A stretch of 64,000 nt of DNA from positions 80,381,024 to 80,445,023 of the forward strand of contig JARZZO010000005.1 in NCBI GenBank assembly GCA_030544215.1, given 5' to 3'. Below the pieces are notes generated by a model, which did no database searches, was not told the origin of the DNA, and saw only the letters and a list, made by a program, of their open reading frames with translations. A program made the position numbers and the translations under genes. How positions within the stretch are numbered: position 1 is the first letter of the stretch; each line of letters begins with the position of its first letter. This DNA is from Zantedeschia hybrid cultivar. Its lineage: Eukaryota; Streptophyta; Magnoliopsida; Alismatales; Araceae. Shown piece by piece: positions 57,801 to 64,000 of the stretch.

Positions 57801-58088
57801 GCAGCCCAGAGAGTTCGTCAGCCTGTCAGAAGGCTCTTTCTCCGTGGAGAAGCCGAGGAAGCCGCCCTTGTTCGACCGCAGCAGCACCTGCTGGAACAGG
57901 GCGGCAGGTGCTTCCGAGGCTTGGCATATGGAGGAGAAGCTGCTAAAGCAGACGTTGCTGGGGACGTCCAAGAGCAGTGTGACTCCATGGACGGACAGTT
58001 TCCCTCCGGAGAGGGAGAAGGAGTTTTGCAGCCCGTCAGCGTCTTCATGGTTGGCGACTGGTTCGGTCACCGCTTCAGGTGGTGCCAT
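54811..58088 (-). CDS. Stachyose synthase-type GH36 galactosyltransferase (galactinol-dependent), 4 exons
   Basis: Transfers galactose from galactinol to raffinose (stachyose synthase) or sucrose (raffinose synthase) in the raffinose-oligosaccharide pathway, usually cytosolic; no signal peptide is seen. Exons on the minus strand: 58088-56598, 56442-56265, 55892-55525, 55386-54811, all GT-AG with the frame kept, 870 aa. Motifs: FRFKTWW (106-112), FGWCTWDAF (225-233), IIDDGWQSI (260-268), KVDVIH (492-497, nucleophile Asp494) and GRVGDDFW (554-561, with the likely acid/base Asp). About 85 residues after the DDGWQ region (roughly 310-395: FEECDKFRKY, KRPKLLIAKGIE, KKELDEMYGG) form an insertion typical of stachyose synthases. 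The length also fits those (about 860-880 aa) better than raffinose synthases (about 780 aa). The substrate is inferred from these two points only. No lesion seen. Confidence 0.92.
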
Positions 58089-58379
58089 GGGAGGGAACAG
58101 TGGGACAAGGGATGTCCTAAACTCTAGGCCAAAACTTAGCTCTGGTTAGCAACTTAGCACTTGCACAGAATGGGCTGTTGCATGAAACACTCCTTGCAAC
58201 AAAGCAAGAGAAGAAAAGAAAATGGTGTTTTGCAGAAAGGAATTGGGTATGGACAATGTGGTGAACAAAGGAGGAAGAAGGAGAGAGAGAAGAGCAGCCG
58301 GCGGAGAGTACCAGTATGGAAGCTGCTGACCAGGGCCTATGTGGTTAGCGTCTGAAGGAAACCATGCCGGGGAAGCCAA

Positions 58380-58385
58380 TATATA
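58380..58385 (-). promoter_or_regulatory. Probable TATA box of the synthase gene
   Basis: TGTATATATTGG on the minus strand, about 290 bp before the ATG at 58088. This would give a 5' leader of roughly 260 bp. No upstream ATG was checked in detail. Confidence 0.55.
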
Positions 58386-58388
58386 CAG

Positions 58389-61300
58389 GGATGGTGAGGT
58401 GGATTTGATGAAAGAAGAAAAATGAAAATTAAGAAAGAAAAATGATGGGACTGGGAAACGGGATCACTCACACACATCAAAGATAGGAGGATCAATGATG
58501 AGCGGTTATGATTGGTTCAGCAAGTTTATGCCATTGCCATGGCTGCCCAGAGAGCGGGGCATTCGGACAACCAAACTAGTTGCCTGCAGTGGGGCAGAGA
58601 CCTCTTGGCCAACCATAAACCAGAATCTCAAGAGAATGGTTGCTGCACATGTGCATGGAAACACCTGCTTTATGCACAGAATTCAGATGTTATCCTAACC
58701 TGCCTTGGAACAACATATGCCCTCAATCACAAGGAAGTAAATTGTGATTAGAAGTTGTAAGAGAGAGCAAAACAGGAATGGAACAGAGGAGGACGAAAAA
58801 GACAAGGAAAGGGTGTAGAAACATACAGAAGACTGGTGGGTTCAAAAGTGCTCAACTAGTGCTCGCAGAGAATAGAATACGTACCGATGAGAAGGAAAGG
58901 GAAAGGTCTTGTGTGCGTACTGGAAGCATGAAGAGGCTACGGAGAGGGGGCTTCGTTTTCAAGGTTTGCCGTACTAAATTGATTCGTGTCGATTTAGATG
59001 ATTCGGTATCAACACGAATCTGAGTCGGTGCGACTGGATCGAATATGTACGATTTAACCATGCAACTCATACGAATCGATCCGACTTATATCGAACCATG
59101 AAAAATCCAAATCGATCTAACATGTCGAGTCGGCGAATCTTGCTCGTTTCCTTACCCGTGAAGGTTGCTTCTTAAAAGGGAAGAAACATGAAGAGAACAG
59201 TTGAAGAATTAAAATTAAAGTAGAAGGGGAGCCCTTCAAGGTTGTTTGTGAGGTAGGGTTTCCCAGCTTGTGTGGCAGCTTCTGGGCGTGGACAGGTTTA
59301 TGGGGGATGTATTGAATACTAAAATTAAAATTGAAGTAGAAGAGGACCCCTTCATGGTTGTTTGTGGGGTAGGGTTTTCCAACTTAGGTGGCAGCTCCTG
59401 GGTACAGCCAGGTTTATGGGGATGTATTGAATACTAATTTTGTCACCAGCCCCCAAGATGGCGAGTTAGACCAAAAGAAGAAAAATATAGTAATTACCAG
59501 CTAACACAAGCTAATTCGAGATCTGTGATGAACAATAAGGGGAATGTGTTGTAGCCTGCAGGAGAGAGGGTCTACACTTTAATTACACATTACACCGCCA
59601 GTTTGATAGCCGATATCAGCAATTCCGGATTATCTATACTGTAAATAAAACTCGTTTTGTTTTAATAACCGTTTGTTTTTATTTGAAATAAATGATTTTA
59701 ATTATATAAAATAAATTATAATATAAAAGATGATAAAAGAAATACCATTAATACTTATTTGAAAGGAAATAAGTAATTCTAATACATAAAGATGAATAAC
59801 TCATCTTATTCTCCCTTATTCTAGAATCAAATCAATGCTAATGTAAGGAAATGTGACTGGTTGCCATGGATGTGTGGAGAAGAGGGGAATGGTAACTGCC
59901 ATCACATTACCTACTCTTCCACTCCAAACTTCCCAAACATGGGCCATAGAGACCCCATCAAAGATTCCTGCAGATCTCAAATCTTTCTACAAAAGCAAAC
60001 CCTTTTTCCAGGGTCTTGCCATTTCTAAACACATATACTTATTTTAGCCGTTGGGCTTGAAGCTTTTGTCGTTGGTAAAAGGTCGGCAGGATAGAGGTTG
60101 ACTGAGAAGGGCAACCCCCACCTCACCTCAACCCCCCAAAGAGATCTTCTAGACTAGAGATAGTCATGGAACCGACCACATATTGGATAAGGTTTCCTTT
60201 TTTTAGACTGCTTCGTGGCTGACACAAACAAGCAGATGGTTTTCATTAATTTTATGTTAAGAAGCAATCTACGTTAGATTTCCTGTTAACCTTGACAAGG
60301 ACAGTGTGCATCTGATGTTAATTGTTTAGTGCACCATTCATGAGATCTTGTGAAAACACCCACTTCTGGGATAAGAAAAGGACATATGCTAACTGCATAG
60401 CTACCAAGGAGGCCAGCCATGTGTCATCAGAAGAACCTCCAATTCCTGAAAAAGGGGTAGATTCAATGGGTGACCCTGGGGAACCTTCCTCTGGTGAAAA
60501 CATTGGTCCAAGAAAAGGTGGCATTCAGTAAGATTCCCAGGGAAATTCCCAAAGATGGTAGGGCCCATGTGGAGCTCCTGTTTTTTATGTTTCTCCTTGG
60601 GGGCAATAAGATGCTGCCATATGAATCTATTTTGCTTGCTGTTATCCTGAGACCTATAAAGCTGAAGAATACATTATTTTTGTTGGAGATGAGATTAGAA
60701 CCTGCTTGCCTCATGCAGAGGTGTCCCATTCCAAGTTCTCAAACCATCTCAAAAAAGGACTCCTTGCCATCTGTAGCACTCTGCATAACATGTCTTCTAC
60801 AGAGCTCTGCCAAGTAGAATCTTTATTTTTTATTTTTTTTCAAAAAAGAAACGTTCACTCATCAAATACACCATCCTTTGTGCTTATTCTTTAACGATAA
60901 AGGAGGAAATTTTTTTGTCATTTAGAAGCACCGGGTGGAAGGTTCTCATCACAATGAAAAGAGTAGTCAAATTCCTTATTTATTTGTAGGTGCAGAATCT
61001 TTTTCTCATTCTGATCAGATAGGATAACCCGTTTGGTTCATACGGCGGCAATTTTTGTCCTTTTGGAAGATTAACAAACAGGACGGATTTCTGGCAGGTG
61101 AGCACCATCACATTTCCTTTCAAAATAGAAAAGATGTTTTAATTTTTAGTCATTCTAATTTTGTTTAATTTAGGAGAAACTTCCTATAACATCTGTATTT
61201 AGTAAAAAAAAATATCTTTTTCAGAATTTTTTCAAAGTATTTAAGATATTTAGGAAACTTTTTTCAAAATTTTAAGATATTTTCTAATTAAAAGTGAGAT

Positions 61301-61945
61301 CACAAGGAGTTTTTACTAAAATAAGAGGTTATAGAATTTTTTTTATAGATTAAATAGATTAGAGGGACTAAAAAATAAAAACCAATGTAAAATTGTGTTC
61401 ATATGCCAAGTTTTCTTCTATAATAGGGATTTTTATTAATAATATTTTTTTAAAAAATTCATTATTTAATGATGTTTTATTAATGCAATGACAACCTAAT
61501 TTTCTTTAGCAAGAGTAGCAGCCATTTCACTCACTAATCTGGAGCAGATGCGACTGTAGATGTCAAGGATTACTTGATTATATGTTTATTCGTTCATATC
61601 TAAAGCTTAAAGGATGGATAAAGACTTTTTTATATATATTTAAGACAAAGGTGAGGATATTATTAGTTTTCAAATGTTGAAGAGTAAATATACATATACA
61701 ATTATTTTTTATATTATTTTATTCATTCATCTGTCTATATATTTTCTTCATACATCTCATTGAGCCTCATAGATAATGCATTTTATGCCTTTTTTTTTGC
61801 ATCTCCTTGTCATGTAACAAAATTATTACTTTTCATTTTGACTTTTTCTTTTTTTAGAAATATTGTTACTACGCATTAATTCTCATTCCATGGCAGACTC
61901 ATAATTGTCATCATCCTCTTCATCTCTATTCTCATTGTTCTAACA
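58389..61945. other. Intergenic region upstream of the synthase gene
   Basis: I see no convincing gene in 3.5 kb. Open frames are short (up to 115 codons) and overlap on both strands. It contains a tandem duplication (59211-59440), a very AT-rich stretch (59640-59830) and AT-rich DNA from about 61130 on. Promoter elements of the synthase gene should lie in the first kilobase, but I cannot point to any with confidence. Confidence 0.6.
59211..59440. repeat. Tandem duplication, ~110-120-bp unit
   Basis: Unit 1 (59211-59320) and unit 2 (59321-59440) both run from AAAATTAAA through GTAGAAG, CCCTTCA, GGTTGTTTGTG, GTAGGGTTT, GGTTTATGGGG to ATGTATTGAATACTAA, with scattered differences. Confidence 0.85.
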
Positions 61946-63535
61946 AAGGATTGTGAGATTAAGGAGAGATGAAATATTTATTTTGATAAATTGTTAATGA
62001 GGATCAATTAAAAGGTCACCTATGTGAATAAACTAATAAGTCTAGTGGGTAAATTAATTATCATTACATTCGACAAATTAAAACTTTAAAAATTAAAGAT
62101 ATTCTAAAAGGATGAGAGTAGGTAAGGATCTTGGACCATACTAGATACCGATGGAAGTTTGAAAAAGCGTAGGTAGTATAATTAGGTAAGTGGCTGATTG
62201 GACTTTTAAATAAGATTTTAAAAAAGAGGAGATCAATGCCGAACGATTGGAGAAGAAGTATTGTGGTTTCCAGCTTTAAAAACTAAAAGGGATATCCAGA
62301 ATTGTAATAATTATTATAGAATTAAATTATGAGTCACACTATTAAACTTTGGGAAAAGGTAGTAAAGAAGCAATTTAAGCGTGTCACTAATTCTCTCAGA
62401 AAATCAGTTTAGTGAACCAATAGAACTATAGAAGCTATTTTTCTATTGAGACAATTGATGGAGAAAATAGAGAGATGAGTGAAGATTTCTACATGGTTTT
62501 CACTGATTTGAAGAAAACCTATAATCGTGTACATAGGGAGCTAATTTGTTAGACTTCAAAAAAGAAGGAATTATCTAGAGAGTATATATGTGTGATTAGA
62601 GATAAGTATAAGAAGACTTATACTAGCATGAGGACAATTGCTGGAGATGCACATGAGTTCCCTATTATTATTGACTATATTAAGCGTTGGTATTATCTCT
62701 TTACATTATTTATGGATGTGATTACTAAAGACTTGTATAGTGACATCCTTTTGTGTGCATTATTCTTAGATGATATTGTTCCAGTTGATGAAGATATTAA
62801 GAGTTTGAATAATAATGGAGGTCCACCTTGGAATCTAAAGGCTTTAATATTAGTTGAACCAAGTCAAAATACATAAAATATAACTTCTGTAATAGAAAGG
62901 TTGATCAAGTGGATTTAGTTACTATTAAAGGACAAGTTATTTTGAAAAGTAACAACGTTCACTATTTAAGATCTATTATTTAAGATAACGAAGAGAGACA
63001 AGAATATTTCACTCACAAAGTCAAGGTAGGTTAGCTGAAATAAAAAGTACATTTAGGGTCCTTTATGATTGATAGTCCCCTTAAAACTCAAAGTAAATTT
63101 TATAGGATAACTGTAAGACCTGCTATGTCATATAATTCTTAGTGTTGGGCTGCAAGAAAGGATAAAAAGGTGTATGTTATTGAGATGAGGATGTCAAAGT
63201 GAATGTGTGGTAAGACTAGAAAAGATAAAATCATAAAGGATGTAAGGATTTAAGTATAACTTCTGTTGATATTAAACTTCAGGAGAATAGGTTGTCATGG
63301 TTTGAGATATATCGTGACCCAAGTTCAGCATGGGTTAAGATGTGTAATAAAATTAGAGTAAAAGAAAATAGAAGACATCTAGATAGACCTATGATGAGAT
63401 GGTTAGATGTAGTTAAAAACAACTTGGCATTATTACGTGTTACCTTAAATTTGATATTTGATAGATTAAAATAGTGATATAAAATTTGTGTAGCCGACCT
63501 CAAATATATGGGATAAGACTTTGTGATGACGACGA
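61946..63535 (+). pseudogene. Decayed RTE-type LINE (non-LTR reverse transcriptase)
   Basis: No long frame, but translated pieces follow the RT of plant RTE-type LINEs in order: IKERWKIYFDKLL (near 61961), MPNDWRRSIVVP (62238-), a motif equivalent to MSHTIKLWEKV (near 62330), HGFH-like and DDIV (62770, the remnant of the FADDIV active site), then FYRITVRPAM (near 63100) and MRMSK-MCGKTRKDKI (near 63185). The 3' end GTAGCCGACCTC...GGGATAAGACTT followed by GATGACGACGAC (63524-63535) matches the usual RTE tail, which ends in short trinucleotide repeats. It is 5'-truncated and carries many stops. Plus strand. Confidence 0.85.
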
Positions 63536-64000
63536 CTCTTCTTCCTTGCATCTCATTTTCCTTTAGCAATACTGTTGTCCTCCGTATTGACATCTTTCCT
63601 ATCTCCAACAATATTATTGTTGTGTAGCTTGATTTCATAAATTTTACTTACCAATTGATTTTATAATTTTTTTGACATGATATAAGTTTCATTCTTGTGT
63701 ATCTTACATGTTGAACAAGCAGAAGTTTTGTGAATACTAGTTTAAAAGTCTTCAAAGGTAGCCTCTACGCATGTTTATATTGGAATATAGAAGGGTTTAT
63801 TAACTTTTTAGAAGGAGTATGATAGGTGAGTAGGGGTGTCAAGTGGGCGGGCCAGCCAATGGCTCAACCCATATTAAAATAAATTAGGCTGGCTTAAATT
63901 ATATAAATTGGGTTGGACTAAATTTAGATTGACATTATATAAATTGGGTTGGACTAAATTTAGATTGACATTAGTTAAATTTGAGTTGAGTTGGACAAAA
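63536..64000. other. Right end of the window, no gene
   Basis: AT-rich, with a 36-bp perfect tandem duplication at 63898-63969. GGTGTCAAGTGGGCGGGCC near 63836-63854 may be the edge of a repeat, but I cannot identify it. Confidence 0.5.
63898..63969. repeat. 36-bp perfect direct repeat, two copies
   Basis: Units 63898-63933 and 63934-63969 are identical (each starts ATTATATAAATTGGGTTGG). A partial, diverged third unit may follow. Confidence 0.9.

Noticed and set aside
57025..58127. Long frames on both strands overlapping synthase exon 1 (244 and 347 codons)
   Set aside because: Arg/His/Pro-rich or Gly/Val/Glu-rich shadows typical of high-GC third positions; the synthase frame explains the region.
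59640..59830. Possible AT-rich MITE
   Set aside because: Very AT-rich but no terminal inverted repeat or TSD could be found by eye.
60318..60894. Open frames of 60-115 codons on both strands upstream of the synthase gene
   Set aside because: No family pattern, mutually overlapping, no splice or promoter context; probably chance.

Overview
The window is plant nuclear DNA, most likely monocot: the one clearly intact host gene has a GC-rich, very long first exon and standard GT-AG introns. I cannot name the species. About 82% of it (1-52403) is one nest of Ty3/gypsy retrotransposons of the Tat lineage, recognised by a second, archaeal-type RNase H, a G-patch after the protease, and extra genes on the opposite strand. 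All elements lie on the minus strand.

The nest can be unpicked from target-site duplications (TSDs). Element A is the outer host. Its 5' LTR is 51110-52403, gag is 47897-50099 and 10916-12924, pol is 1510-4305, and its 3' LTR lies left of the window. It carries (i) a decayed Ty1/copia element (4306-10915), whose left end is lost together with about 1.4 kb of A, and (ii) element 3 (12925-47896), inserted in gag with TSD CCGTC. Element 3 is abnormal: beyond its 3' LTR lies a second, inverted LTR, so both ends of the integrated DNA are U3 ends. Element 2 (13393-32944, 19.5 kb, two LTRs) later inserted into that inverted LTR with TSD CAGCC. Element 2 carries two antisense genes with introns (16006-17393 and 18031-20849) of the plant mobile domain type; A and 3 lack them.

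The noncoding parts of all three Tat elements carry about 45 copies of an unexplained bipartite palindrome, AAACGCGTC-N10-GACGCCTTT. The spacer length is fixed at 10 while its sequence varies freely. This is the most unusual signal in the window.

The right part (52404-64000) is host sequence. An LTR-like fragment (52404-52697) interrupts a frameshifted, truncated copy of a stachyose/raffinose synthase gene (52698-53545). Next comes a MULE-like foldback element with a 9-bp TSD (53813-54346), then an intact four-exon GH36 galactosyltransferase gene of stachyose-synthase length (54811-58088, minus, 870 aa). The rest is intergenic DNA with small tandem duplications and a decayed RTE-type LINE (about 61946-63535). 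I saw no rRNA or tRNA genes and no CRISPR array.
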